This document shows, one piece after another, positions 1-7,590 of a DNA stretch of 64,000 nt; the stretch's first letter is position 1, and the number at the start of each line of letters is the position of its first letter. The notes beneath the pieces were generated by a model. It saw only the letters and a program-made list of their open reading frames with translations. It was not told the origin of the DNA and did no database searches. Position numbers and translations under genes: made by a program. The DNA is from Nonomuraea montanisoli (lineage in GTDB: Bacteria > Actinomycetota > Actinomycetes > Streptosporangiales > Streptosporangiaceae), in the NCBI RefSeq assembly GCF_013363975.1, contig NZ_JABWGN010000003.1:186001-250000 (forward strand), read 5' to 3'.

Positions 1-1
1 G

Positions 2-160
2 ATGGTGGAGGCCGCGGCGGCGGTGGGCGCGCTCGCGGGCGCGGCCAAGCTGGCGATCGTGGCCAGCGTCGAGCGGGGCGACTCGATGGAGGAGGCGCTG
101 GACGCCGCCCTGCGCGCGGCGGAGATCTCGGTGCGGGGCCTCGGCTCGCTGACGACCTGA
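2..160 (+). CDS. C-terminal fragment of an unidentified protein
   Basis: The window opens inside a frame that runs without interruption to the TGA at 158-160, leaving 52 visible residues. The segment is Ala-rich and helix-forming, with an acidic stretch (GDSMEEALDAAL) and a short SVRGLGSL tail; it has no Cys, His or Trp. I do not recognise the family from this piece, and the start lies outside the window. It converges on the glycosyltransferase gene, with about 75 bases between the two stop codons. Confidence 0.55.
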   Translation: MVEAAAAVGALAGAAKLAIVASVERGDSMEEALDAALRAAEISVRGLGSLTT

Positions 161-206
161 GCGGGCGCGCCTTCCGGCGCGCAACCGCTGCTCGCCCTGT
201 CGCTCC

Positions 207-242
207 GGGCTCTTCACCGGGCTCTTCACCGGGCTCTTCACC
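207..242. repeat. 12-bp unit x3 at the glycosyltransferase stop codon
   Basis: Three exact tandem copies of GGGCTCTTCACC begin at 207, 219 and 231. On the minus strand each copy contains a TGA. The copy at 231-242 carries the stop codon actually used by the glycosyltransferase gene (238-240), and the other two lie just downstream of it. Confidence 0.9.
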
Positions 243-2211
243 GGCAGCCGGGGGCGGACCAGCTCGTCCAGCCCTGGCGCTCGCCGCCCAGGCCCGTGGC
301 GGTCCAGCCCTCCGGGGGTGTGCCGGCGTCCGGGGGCACCACGGCCGTGCAGGCTCCGGCGGGCGGCGCCTGGCGGTCGCCGTCGTACCGCTCCAGCCTG
401 GTCCACCACACCCGGAACGTGAGGGGCACCCAGACGTTCCACCGCACCCTGCTGTCCAGGGCCACCCTGCCGGGCGGCGGGGCGGGCAGCCAGTCGGGAC
501 CGGCGGCGGGGGCGGCCTTGGGGGCGAGGTCGGCGGTGAAGGCGACGTTGACGGCGGCCAGCACGGCCACGACCGGCACCAGCCCGCGCGTCCACGGACG
601 GCGCGCGGAGCCGCGGGCGGCGCGGCCGGCGCTCCGGAACGCGGCCAGGCAGGCCGCCAGGGTGAGGCAGGTCAGCAGGACGAGGGCCGCCGCCGTGGTC
701 CGCGCCATGTCGAGGGAGTCGCGCACACCGCTGAGGAACGACACCTCGGGGAAGTCGAACGCGATATACGCATAGCGCCTGAGCCGGTCGCCCGCGTACC
801 AGGCCGCCACTCCCCCGGTCGCCGCCATGAGCACGGCGGCCGCCCCCGCGTACGCCACCATGTTCCGCACGGCCGGGTGGAGGCCGCGCAGGACGCCCGC
901 GCGGCGCGGGGCCGGGTGGAGGCCGCGCGGGACGCCCGCGCGGCGCGGGGCCGGGTGGAGGCCGGGCGGGACGCCCGGGCGGGGCGGGGCCGCCTCCAGG
1001 GCCGCGGTTCCGACGCGGACCGCCCTGATGACGGCGGTGCGGCGGATCGTGGCGGCGCGGACCGCCCTGGACAGGACCGCGAGGCCCACCAGGGTCCACA
1101 CGACGGCCACGCACGCCAGGTACCGGCCGTAGACGTAGTTGCCCACCCGGTGCTCGTCCGGCAGCGCCGCCGACGACGCGTACGCCACTCCCAGGGTGAC
1201 GGCCAGCAGCGTGCCCGCGAGCACGCGGCGGGCGAACGGGCCGTCCCGCCGTACGAGCTGGACGGCCGCCGCCGCCAGGCCGACGCCGGCGAGGCCCCAC
1301 GTGCTCACGATCAGGTACCAGAGCTGGCCGGTGGCGCCCGACAGCGCCCACGCCTGGCCGTCGAGCCCGGTCAGGCGCTCGGCCAGCATCCCGGACAGGT
1401 CACGGGCGCCGCCCGGGTACACCGCCGCCGCCAGCGCGCGGTTGAGCGCCGCGCCCGCCGCCGCGACCGCCCCCGCCACGCCCAGGGCGACGGCCCCGGC
1501 CCGGAGCGGCAGCCGCCGTCCCGCGCCCCGCGCCGGCCGGCGGACGACCAGGAGCGCCACCACCGTCAGCGCGTACGCCGCGAGGATCACCGTCCCGCGC
1601 AGGTGCACCGCCGTGGCGAAGCCCGCCAGGGCGCCCGCCGCCGCGCCCGCCCGCGGCGAGCCGGTGCGCGCCAGGTCGTGCGTGGCGAGGAGCCAGGCGA
1701 GCAGCAGCGTGGGCAGCACCGCGTCCGCCAGCGCCAGCCCCGAGAACAGCAGCAGCGCCGGCGACAGCCCCGCCACGAACGCCAGCGCCACCGCCTCCCG
1801 CCGCCCCACCGCGAGCCGCCGCAGCACCACGTACGCCAGCGGGAACGCCGTGGCGGCCGCCATCGAGCCGATCCCGGCCACCAGCCGGTAGACCATGACC
1901 GGATCGGACGTCACCCAGTACGCGGGCACGAGCAGCAACGCGTAGCCGCCCTGGTAGAACGTCGAGCCCGTGAGGTCCGCCCCCGCTCCCCCGGCCAGCC
2001 AGCGGGCCGCGACCAGGTAGCCGGTCTCGTCCGGGTTGGCGACGGGGCCGGTGTGGTACCGGTACAGCCACAGGCGCAGGAGCACCTGGGCCAGCCAGCC
2101 GCCCGCCAGGGCCCACCCCAGCCACCTGCTCCGTCCCCTGGCCGTCTGCCTGACCGCCCGCCTGACAGGTGGCGAGGTGGGCGCGGTACGGGCCACGGGC
2201 GTGGACAGCAT
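238..2211 (-). CDS. GT-C-type integral membrane glycosyltransferase (family 39/83-like)
   Basis: The 657-residue polytopic protein has about ten hydrophobic segments. A short basic N-terminus precedes the first membrane helix (about 30-50), which is followed by an acidic PDE motif near residues 60-62. An acidic motif in the first extracytoplasmic loop is typical of polyprenyl-phosphate-sugar-dependent GT-C enzymes. The likely role is transfer of a sugar to a cell-envelope acceptor; donor and acceptor cannot be read from sequence. A Pro/Arg-rich linker at about residues 408-446 is made of three 13-residue repeats encoded by a DNA minisatellite and separates the membrane core from a C-terminal globular part with Trp-rich strands. 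It lies downstream of the LysR gene on the same strand, separated by a terminator, so it is probably transcribed separately. Family membership is inferred from topology and the acidic motif; substrate is unknown. Confidence 0.7.
   Translation of the reverse strand: MLSTPVARTAPTSPPVRRAVRQTARGRSRWLGWALAGGWLAQVLLRLWLYRYHTGPVANPDETGYLVAARWLAGGAGADLTGSTFYQGGYALLLVPAYWVTSDPVMVYRLVAGIGSMAAATAFPLAYVVLRRLAVGRREAVALAFVAGLSPALLLFSGLALADAVLPTLLLAWLLATHDLARTGSPRAGAAAGALAGFATAVHLRGTVILAAYALTVVALLVVRRPARGAGRRLPLRAGAVALGVAGAVAAAGAALNRALAAAVYPGGARDLSGMLAERLTGLDGQAWALSGATGQLWYLIVSTWGLAGVGLAAAAVQLVRRDGPFARRVLAGTLLAVTLGVAYASSAALPDEHRVGNYVYGRYLACVAVVWTLVGLAVLSRAVRAATIRRTAVIRAVRVGTAALEAAPPRPGVPPGLHPAPRRAGVPRGLHPAPRRAGVLRGLHPAVRNMVAYAGAAAVLMAATGGVAAWYAGDRLRRYAYIAFDFPEVSFLSGVRDSLDMARTTAAALVLLTCLTLAACLAAFRSAGRAARGSARRPWTRGLVPVVAVLAAVNVAFTADLAPKAAPAAGPDWLPAPPPGRVALDSRVRWNVWVPLTFRVWWTRLERYDGDRQAPPAGACTAVVPPDAGTPPEGWTATGLGGERQGWTSWSAPGCR
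872..988. repeat. 39-bp coding minisatellite, three copies
   Basis: Copies start at 872, 911 and 950, each beginning GCCGGGTGGAGGCCG, with a few substitutions in the third. The unit is a multiple of three, so the array stays in frame in the glycosyltransferase and encodes a repeating R/A-G-V-P-x-G-L-H-P-A-P linker. Confidence 0.9.
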
Positions 2212-2265
2212 GATCTCCCCCTGCTCGGCGTCGGGTGTTTCCCGAGCTCAGAGCAGGGAGTTCAG

Positions 2266-2285
2266 CAAAAGCCCGCTAACCGGGC
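2266..2285 (-). terminator. Rho-independent terminator of the LysR gene
   Basis: Read on the minus strand, GCCCG-GTTAG-CGGGC is followed directly by TTTT. It lies about 27 bases after the LysR stop codon and before the glycosyltransferase start, so it separates the two minus-strand genes. Confidence 0.65.
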
Positions 2286-2311
2286 CGTCACCACATGTGG
2301 TTATCCGGACG

Positions 2312-3232
2312 TTATGCCGGAGCCGAGGTCTGTTCGCGGGCCGTCCGCAGGAAGCGGGCCACCAGCGGGTTCGGGTCCTCGTCCCGGAAGCAGGCGGCGA
2401 CCGTCGTGCGCGCGCCGCCGGGGCTGATCCTCCGGTACGCGACGCCCGCCGACCGGAGGCGCCGCACGCTCGCCGGGGCGAGCGACACGCCGAGGCCCGC
2501 TCCGACGAGCGCGCAGACCGTCTGCCACTCCACCGCCCGCTGCCCGGCGCGCGGTTCGAAGCCGGCCGCCCGGCACAGCCCGGCGATCCGGTCGTGGACC
2601 GTGGGCGCCGCCTCGCGCGGCAGCAGCACGAACGGCTCGCCCGCCAGGGCCGCCACCGGGACGGCGCGCCGGGCGGCCAGCGGATGCCCGGCGGGGAGCA
2701 CCGCGACGAAGCCCTCCGACAGCAGCGGCTCGGCCACCAGGCCGTCCGTCTCGGGCGGCTCCCGCAGCAGCCCCACGTCCAGGGAGCCGTCGCGCAGCGC
2801 CGCCACCTGCGGCGCCGTGGTCATCTCGCGGACCTCCATCTCCACCGCCGGATACCGGTCGTGGTACGCGCCGAGGATCCGCGGCAGCACGGTCAGCGCG
2901 AGCGAGGCCGCGAAGCCGATCCGGATGCGGCCCGCCTCTCCCCGTCCGGCGCGGCGGGCCGCGTCGAGGCCGCCGGCGATCTCGCCGAGGGCGCGCCGCG
3001 CGGCGGGCAGCAGCTCGTGCCCGGCGGGCGTCAGCGTGACCCCGCCGGGGCCGCGGTCGAACAGCGGATGACCGACCTTGCGCTCCAGCCGCCGGATCTG
3101 CTGGCTGAGCGGCGGCTGCGCGATGCCGAGCCGTTCGGCGGCCCGGCCGAAGTGCAGCTCCTCGGCGAGCACGGCGAAGGCGTGAAGCTGGTGCAGCGCG
3201 AGCTCCGGCCGCTGTCCCCCGGGGCGGTCCAT
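2312..3232 (-). CDS. LysR family transcriptional regulator
   Basis: The 306-residue protein has the standard LTTR layout: a winged HTH at about residues 5-65 (LHQLHAFAVLAEELHFGRAA, then PPLSQQIRRLE), a linker helix, and a periplasmic-binding-protein-like effector domain from about 90 to the end. The open frame extends further upstream to 3409, but that part overlaps the divergent RidA gene and precedes the conserved HTH. I therefore place the start at the ATG at 3232, seven codons before the first HTH helix. It is divergent from the RidA gene with 73 bases between starts, the usual LysR arrangement, so RidA is the likely target. The effector is unknown; since RidA removes reactive enamines, an amino-acid-derived ligand is conceivable (inference). 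Confidence 0.88.
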   Translation of the reverse strand: MDRPGGQRPELALHQLHAFAVLAEELHFGRAAERLGIAQPPLSQQIRRLERKVGHPLFDRGPGGVTLTPAGHELLPAARRALGEIAGGLDAARRAGRGEAGRIRIGFAASLALTVLPRILGAYHDRYPAVEMEVREMTTAPQVAALRDGSLDVGLLREPPETDGLVAEPLLSEGFVAVLPAGHPLAARRAVPVAALAGEPFVLLPREAAPTVHDRIAGLCRAAGFEPRAGQRAVEWQTVCALVGAGLGVSLAPASVRRLRSAGVAYRRISPGGARTTVAACFRDEDPNPLVARFLRTAREQTSAPA

Positions 3233-3267
3233 ACGCGCAGGGATATCACACCATGTCCGCGGTCGTC

Positions 3268-3297
3268 TTGGACGTATCGTCGCTGCTCCCCTAGCGT
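3268..3297 (+). promoter_or_regulatory. Promoter of the RidA gene
   Basis: TTGGAC at 3268-3273 and TAGCGT at 3292-3297 are separated by 18 bases. The predicted transcript starts within a few bases of the ATG at 3306. The element sits in the LysR-RidA intergenic region, where LysR would be expected to bind. Confidence 0.5.
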
Positions 3298-3305
3298 TCG
3301 GGGGC

Positions 3306-3692
3306 ATGACAGAGCGACGCGCGATCATGAGTGGGTCCGTCTTCGAGGAGCAGATCGGGTACGCCAGGGCCGTGGTGGACGGCGACCGGGTGCACGTGTC
3401 CGGCACCACCGGCTTCGACTACGCGACCATGACCATCTCCGACGACGTGGTGGAGCAGGCCCGGCAGTGCCTGCGCAACATCGCGGCGGCCCTGGCCGAG
3501 GCGGGATGCTCGTTCGCCGACGTGGTGCGGGTGCGCTACATGCTGCCGGACCGCGAGGACTTCGAGCCGTGCTGGCCGGTGCTGCGCGAGTGCTTCGGCG
3601 GGGTGCGCCCGGCCGCGACCATGCTCGTGTGCGGGTTGTCCGACCCGCGGATGAGGATCGAGATCGAGGTGGACGCCCGCCGGCCCGCCTAG
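3306..3692 (+). CDS. RidA/YjgF/UK114 family protein
   Basis: The 128-residue protein is the usual length for one chorismate-mutase-fold RidA domain. Members form trimers that hydrolyse reactive enamine/imine intermediates such as 2-aminoacrylate to 2-keto acids plus ammonia, or act on related imines. Visible hallmarks are the strand VDGDRVHVSGTTGFD, the helix DVVEQARQCLRNIAAALAEAG, and the PAATMLVCGLSDPRMRIEIEV end. The classical catalytic Arg of PARxxxxV proteins is not obvious: the segment reads RPAATMLVCGL, so this may be a non-canonical subgroup (Rid4-7) with a different substrate. An alternative start is the ATG at 3327. Divergent to LysR. Confidence 0.85.
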   Translation: MTERRAIMSGSVFEEQIGYARAVVDGDRVHVSGTTGFDYATMTISDDVVEQARQCLRNIAAALAEAGCSFADVVRVRYMLPDREDFEPCWPVLRECFGGVRPAATMLVCGLSDPRMRIEIEVDARRPA

Positions 3693-3711
3693 CCGGAACC
3701 CCGCCGCCGAG

Positions 3712-3968
3712 GGCGGCAACCCCATGGGGGACGGCCCGTACGGCGAGGGCAACTCGCGCAAGCACCTGCCGGCCACGCTGGACCACATGGTGCGCACCGG
3801 CCGCGCCCCGTACGCGGGCGTGTCCGACTTCTCCCCCGAGCGCACCGCCGGGACCGCCGCGCTGATGCGGTGTACTCGCCGCTGGCGCAGGGTCTGCCGA
3901 CCGACCGCTACCTCGACGGCATCCCGGAGGACTCCCGGGCGGCCGAGGAGGCGGGCGTCGAGGCGTAG
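3712..3968 (+). pseudogene. Remnant of an aldo/keto reductase (YghZ-like), with internal deletions
   Basis: Three separate pieces of one aldo/keto reductase survive. In frame from 3712, GPYGEGNSRKHLPATLD matches the substrate-loop region of YghZ-type enzymes and is fused straight to GRAPYAGVSDFSPERTAGTAALM, the later phosphate-binding segment; about 30 residues that should lie between are missing. At about 3867 the frame changes, and SPLAQGL..TDRYLDGIPEDSR, normally some 40 residues further on, follows and runs to the TAG at 3968. The N-terminal barrel with the catalytic Asp/Tyr/Lys/His and the C-terminal NADP site are gone. This is decayed DNA, not a short gene. A second AKR pseudogene lies at 50942-51653. 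Confidence 0.75.
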
Positions 3969-3972
3969 GGAC

Positions 3973-4005
3973 CGCGGGGAGGTGGAGGAGACCACCGTCC
4001 CCGCG
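3973..4005. terminator. GC-rich hairpin between the AKR remnant and the L,D-transpeptidase gene
   Basis: The arms CGCGGGGA/GGTGG and CCACC/GTCCCCGCG pair with a single bulged base. The hairpin lies 37 bases beyond the minus-strand transpeptidase stop codon and could end that transcript. There is no clear U-tract. Confidence 0.45.
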
Positions 4006-4041
4006 CCCCGAGCGGACAGGCGCGAGTCTCCGGCGCGCCCG

Positions 4042-4860
4042 TCAGGCGCGGTGGAAGGCGCCCCGGACGTGCACCGGCACGCCCGTGCCGAGCATCCCGG
4101 GCAGCACCTCGGCCACGTTCATCGGCATCCGCACGCACCCGTGCGAGGCCGGGTACAGCGGCACCGACAGCGCGCCGTGGAAGGCGATGCCGCCGTTGAA
4201 GAAGATCGGGTTGTACAGCCGGCCCAGGTACGAGGTGTGCCAGCCCGACTTGCGCCAGGTGGTCTTGTAGTCGCCCGTGGGCGTGCGGGCCGAGCCGCAG
4301 AAGCGCTGCTTCTTGCCCTGCCACACCGCGGTCTCGCAGTACGCCACGCCGCTGCCCGACGAGATGTGCGTGATCAGCTTGGGCTGCCCGTCCACGTACA
4401 GGACCATGATCTGCTTGGCGAGGTTCACCTCGGCGCGGGTCGGCCGTCCGGTGGGGACGAGGATCTTCGGCGCCCTGGGGCTCTCCAGAGCCCTCCAGGT
4501 CCGCGCGGCGACTGTGCTGGTCGGCGCGATGCCGTTGACCTTCTGGAAGGCCCACACGGCCGTCAGCGTCGTCCCGCCGTACCGGCCGTCCGCCCGGCCC
4601 GGCTGGTAGCCGAGCTCGGCCAGGCGGCGCTGGAGCCAGACGACGGCCTCGCCCTTGGCGCCCAGCCGCAGCGTCTTGCGCGGCGCCTCGGCCGTGACGG
4701 CCGCGGGAGTCGTCGTGGGGATGGTCGTCGCGGCCTGGAGCACCGGCGTCCGGGTGGGAGCGGCGGCCGCGGGCCCCGTCCCGAACCCGGTCAGGACGAC
4801 CACGCCGGCCGTGACGAGAGCCGCCATTCCCGGCAGACGTCGTGCCCTCACCCGAATCAC
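4042..4860 (-). CDS. Exported L,D-transpeptidase with peptidoglycan-binding domain
   Basis: The 272-residue protein has, in order, a signal peptide (basic MIRVRARRLPG, hydrophobic core, cleavage near GPAAAA-AP at about 35), a short linker, a PG_binding_1 domain at about 62-125 (LRLGAKGEAVVWLQRRLAELGY), and a YkuD catalytic domain to the end with the signature SHGCVRM; the nucleophile is Cys242. It should form 3-3 meso-DAP cross-links in peptidoglycan outside the membrane. It is monocistronic, and divergent from ybaK with an 86-base gap. It lacks the Ig-like domains of mycobacterial LdtMt2 and resembles the smaller streptomycete type. The family call is firm; its share of wall synthesis is not known. 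Confidence 0.93.
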   Translation of the reverse strand: MIRVRARRLPGMAALVTAGVVVLTGFGTGPAAAAPTRTPVLQAATTIPTTTPAAVTAEAPRKTLRLGAKGEAVVWLQRRLAELGYQPGRADGRYGGTTLTAVWAFQKVNGIAPTSTVAARTWRALESPRAPKILVPTGRPTRAEVNLAKQIMVLYVDGQPKLITHISSGSGVAYCETAVWQGKKQRFCGSARTPTGDYKTTWRKSGWHTSYLGRLYNPIFFNGGIAFHGALSVPLYPASHGCVRMPMNVAEVLPGMLGTGVPVHVRGAFHRA

Positions 4861-4934
4861 CTCTTCAGCTCAACAATCGAATCAAAGGACCTTACACCAC
4901 CACCATGACCAGGTAAGGGCAAGGTCAATCCCCG

Positions 4935-4940
4935 TAGAGT
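4935..4940 (+). promoter_or_regulatory. -10 element TAGAGT for a leaderless ybaK-type transcript
   Basis: TAGAGT ends seven bases before the ATG at 4947, which puts the expected transcription start at or next to the A of the start codon. No Shine-Dalgarno sequence is visible. Confidence 0.45.
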
Positions 4941-4946
4941 GGCCCC

Positions 4947-5495
4947 ATGTCCGAGAAGTCGCCTGACGCACAGCACACGGAACCGTCCGCGCCTCCCACC
5001 GCGGCCGAGCTGGCGGCCCGCTCCACCGGGCTGCCCGCCAACGCCGTCATCGTCCAGGCCGCCCTGCGCGAGCTCGGCGCCACCGGCGAGATCGTCGTCC
5101 TGCCGGAGAAGGCCCCGACCGCCGCGACCGCCGCCGCCCAGCTCGGCTGCGAGGTCGGCGCGATCGCCAACAGCCTCGTCTTCGACGCCGACGGCGCGCC
5201 CCTGCTCGTGATGACGAGCGGCGCCCACCGCGTGGACGTCGAGCTGGTCGCCCGCACGGCCGGCGTCCGGTCGGTGCGGCGGGCCACGCCGGAGTTCGTC
5301 CGGCAGGCGACCGGCCAGCCGATCGGCGGCGTCGCGCCCGTGGGCCATCCCTCGCCGATCCGCACCCTGATCGACACCTGGCTGAGCAAGTACGACGTGG
5401 TGTGGGCGGCCGGCGGCCACCCGCACACGGTGTTCCCGACGACCTTCGACGAGCTGGTGCGCATCACCGGGGGCACGCCGGTCGACGTCGAGTAA
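4947..5495 (+). CDS. YbaK/EbsC family aminoacyl-tRNA deacylase
   Basis: The 182-residue protein has the YbaK domain from about residue 40: IVVLPEKAPTAATAAAQLGCEVGAIANSL, then the GAHRVDVELVA segment and the pocket region RRATPEFVRQATGQPIGGVAPVGHP. These trans-editing enzymes hydrolyse mischarged aminoacyl-tRNAs (for example Cys-tRNAPro or Ala-tRNAPro); the exact tRNA cannot be assigned. The catalytic Lys of this family is usually within the first strand block, and the K at PEKAPT (about 55) fits. Its TAA is followed by one base and then the GTG of the GNAT gene, so the two are almost certainly cotranscribed and coupled. Confidence 0.88.
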   Translation: MSEKSPDAQHTEPSAPPTAAELAARSTGLPANAVIVQAALRELGATGEIVVLPEKAPTAATAAAQLGCEVGAIANSLVFDADGAPLLVMTSGAHRVDVELVARTAGVRSVRRATPEFVRQATGQPIGGVAPVGHPSPIRTLIDTWLSKYDVVWAAGGHPHTVFPTTFDELVRITGGTPVDVE

Positions 5496-5496
5496 T

Positions 5497-6159
5497 GTGC
5501 GCAGCGTGATCGAGTTTCGCGGGGCGGGGCCGGCCGAGTTCGACGAGCGGCTGGACACGGTGATCGACATCTACACCGCCGCCATGCGCCCGCCCGCGGA
5601 CCAGATCACGGGACGGCGCAGCATCATGCGCAACCACGGCATGTACCCGCGCTTCCAGTGCTACTTCGCCGAGCTGCGCGGCGAACCGGCCGTGCCCGTC
5701 ACCGTCCCGTGGCCGGACACAGCGCCGGGCACGGGGCCGTACACAGTGCCGGGCACAGCGCCGGGCACGGGGCCGGGGCGCCGGGGGGCGGCCAAGGTCG
5801 TCGGGTTCGCGTACGGTTTCCACGGCGCGCCGGGCCAGTGGTGGCACGACGTGGTCTACCGGGCGCTGGAGGACCGTTCCGGGCCCCGGGTGGCCGACGC
5901 CTGGCTCGGTGACGCGTTCGAGCTGGCCGAGATCCACGTCCATCCCGACCACCAGGGCAAGGGCATCGGCCGGGCCATGATCACGACGCTGTGCGCGGGA
6001 CGGGCGGAGCGCTCGGCCGTGCTGTCCACCCACGACCGGCCCACGGCCGCCCGCCACCTCTACCGCAGCATGGGCTTCACGGACCTGCTCTCCCGGTTCG
6101 TCTTCCCCGGCGGCCACGAAGAGTACGCGATCGCCGGCCGGCCGCTGCCGCTGAGCTGA
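5497..6159 (+). CDS. GNAT family N-acetyltransferase
   Basis: The 220-residue protein has a clear acetyl-CoA site in its C-terminal half: LAEIHVHPDHQGKGIGRAMITTL (motif A, Q/RxxGxG/A with QGKGIG) and the closing strand RHLYRSMGFTDL. A GTG at 5497 and another GTG at 5506 are both possible starts; the first abuts the ybaK stop. Residues about 70-92 are an odd low-complexity insert of repeated P-G-T-A/G-P units, from a short DNA repeat at 5715-5775, lying between the N-terminal helices and the central sheet. The substrate is unknown. Coupling to YbaK hints at an amino-acid- or tRNA-related target, but that is only context. Confidence 0.83.
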   Translation: MRSVIEFRGAGPAEFDERLDTVIDIYTAAMRPPADQITGRRSIMRNHGMYPRFQCYFAELRGEPAVPVTVPWPDTAPGTGPYTVPGTAPGTGPGRRGAAKVVGFAYGFHGAPGQWWHDVVYRALEDRSGPRVADAWLGDAFELAEIHVHPDHQGKGIGRAMITTLCAGRAERSAVLSTHDRPTAARHLYRSMGFTDLLSRFVFPGGHEEYAIAGRPLPLS

Positions 6160-6268
6160 GCCGGCCTCCTGGTAAAGCCTTGACCAGCGGGTTTGGCGGG
6201 CGTGACGGTCGGGGATGAATGGCTACGCAAAGTAATGGACGCTCTACCGCGCGTCTGTCCCACCCCTA

Positions 6269-6307
6269 CCCGCCACCCGCCGGGTCCCCCTGCGGGCGGG
6301 TGGCGGG
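6269..6307 (+). terminator. Strong hairpin downstream of the ybaK-GNAT pair
   Basis: A perfect 13-bp inverted repeat (6269-6281 with 6295-6307) encloses a 13-base loop. A second, weaker hairpin with a TTTTT in its loop follows at about 6340-6365. It lies in the 417-base gene-free stretch 6160-6576, where I see no coding region; the rest of that stretch holds no other feature I can support. Confidence 0.55.
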
Positions 6308-6519
6308 CCCCGCCGGCACCCGCGGGCACGGTTCTTCCGGCGACGGGCGGGTTTTTCCGCCGCCCGGGAATGTTCGGGGGCGGCGGCCGGTTCTATGACA
6401 CGTGGCCGGTGTGCCCAGTGTCCCCGGGCCTCACCTATCGCCTTCGCGGAATACCGTTCGGCTGGAGCCGCGTTGTGCACCTCGCCGAGAGGCGACACGC
6501 ACACCGGTACGCACACGTC

Positions 6520-6553
6520 GAAGCGCCCGTCCCCGTCAGGGGGCGGGCGCTTC
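6520..6553 (-). terminator. Terminator of metF
   Basis: The 15-bp stem (6520-6534 with 6539-6553) has one mismatch and a four-base loop, and lies 23 bases after the metF stop codon. It has no U-run, which is common for actinobacterial terminators. Confidence 0.65.
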
Positions 6554-6576
6554 GCGCTGTCGCGGCGGGAAGGTCC

Positions 6577-7500
6577 TCAGACCGCGACCGGCTCCGGATG
6601 CGACAGGAGCTGGAAGACCTCGCGCGAGGCGCTCGACCGGTTGAAGGTGATGAAGTGGATGCCCGGCGCGCCCTCGTCGAGCAGCCGCTGGCACAGCTCG
6701 GCGCCGTGCTCGATGCCGAGCTGCCGCACCGCCGCCGGGTCGTCGGCGACGGCCTCGAAGCGGGCCGCCAGAGCCGGCGGGAACGGCGCCCCCGACAGCT
6801 GCTCGGAGCGGGCGATCGTGCTCATCTGGGTGACCGGCATGATGCACGGGATGATCGGCGTGTCGCAGCCGCGGGCCGCGACCCGGTCGCGCAGCCGCAG
6901 GTAGTCGTCGGCCTGGAAGAACATCTGCGTGATCGCGTAGTCGGCGCCCGCCCGGCACTTGCGCACGAAGAACTCGGTGTCGGACTCGATGGACGGCGAG
7001 CGCGGATGCTTGTAGGGGAAGGCCGCCACGCCCACGCAGAAGTCGCCGGCCTGGCGGATGAGCCGCACCAGCTCCTCGGCGTACAGGACGCCCTCGGGGT
7101 GGCGGACCCAGTCGCCGGTCGGGTCGCCGGGCGGGTCGCCGCGCACGGCCAGGATGTTGCGCACCCCGGCGTCGGCGAAGCGGCCGACGAGGTGGCGCAG
7201 CTCGCGGGTCGAGTGGTTGACGGCGGTGAAGTGGGCCACCGGCGTGAGCGTCGTGTCGTGGGCGACCCGCTCGACGATGTCGACCGTGCGGTCGCGGGTG
7301 GAGCCGCCCGCACCGTACGTCACCGAGACGAAGGTCGGCCGCAGCGACTCCAGCTCCCGGATCGCGCGCCAGAGCTGCCGCTCGCCCTCGTCGGTCTTCG
7401 GCGGGAAGAACTCGAAGGAGAACGACCGGCCACCCGAGGCGAGAAGCTCGCGGACGGTGGGGACACGATCGGGCAGGACGGATGGTCGACCAAGGGCCAT
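6577..7500 (-). CDS. metF: 5,10-methylenetetrahydrofolate reductase
   Basis: The 307-residue protein has the full MetF TIM-barrel signature: [13 protein letters not shown] near residue 30 (catalytic Glu), [14 protein letters not shown], the FAD-binding [12 protein letters not shown], and [14 protein letters not shown] followed by [10 protein letters not shown]. It reduces methylene-THF to methyl-THF for methionine synthesis, using FAD and NAD(P)H. Length is normal for the bacterial single-domain enzyme. It is divergent from the prenyl synthase gene with 90 bases between starts. The metF/idsA neighbour pair matches the Rv2172c/Rv2173 order I recall in M. tuberculosis; here, unlike the mycobacterial Rv2172c, the canonical MetF motifs are intact. 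Confidence 0.95.
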   Translation of the reverse strand: MALGRPSVLPDRVPTVRELLASGGRSFSFEFFPPKTDEGERQLWRAIRELESLRPTFVSVTYGAGGSTRDRTVDIVERVAHDTTLTPVAHFTAVNHSTRELRHLVGRFADAGVRNILAVRGDPPGDPTGDWVRHPEGVLYAEELVRLIRQAGDFCVGVAAFPYKHPRSPSIESDTEFFVRKCRAGADYAITQMFFQADDYLRLRDRVAARGCDTPIIPCIMPVTQMSTIARSEQLSGAPFPPALAARFEAVADDPAAVRQLGIEHGAELCQRLLDEGAPGIHFITFNRSSASREVFQLLSHPEPVAV

Positions 7501-7578
7501 GGTCCAAGGTTACCGTGGCGGGGCCCGAACCAGCGGTCACACGGGTGGCCTGGAGATCCGGCGTCGCCCTCCGGCCAC

Positions 7579-7584
7579 TAGTCT
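7579..7584 (+). promoter_or_regulatory. -10 element TAGTCT upstream of the prenyl synthase
   Basis: TAGTCT ends seven bases before the ATG at 7591, with no ribosome-binding site between, so the mRNA is predicted to be leaderless. Confidence 0.45.
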
Positions 7585-7590
7585 CAAGGC

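Noticed and set aside
2290-2301. ACCACATGTGGT palindrome upstream of the glycosyltransferase
   Set aside because: Twelve bases of symmetry, single occurrence, and no partner regulator; too weak to call an operator.
3233-3409. N-terminal extension of the LysR frame
   Set aside because: It overlaps the divergent RidA gene and precedes the conserved HTH; its composition is that of an antisense frame.
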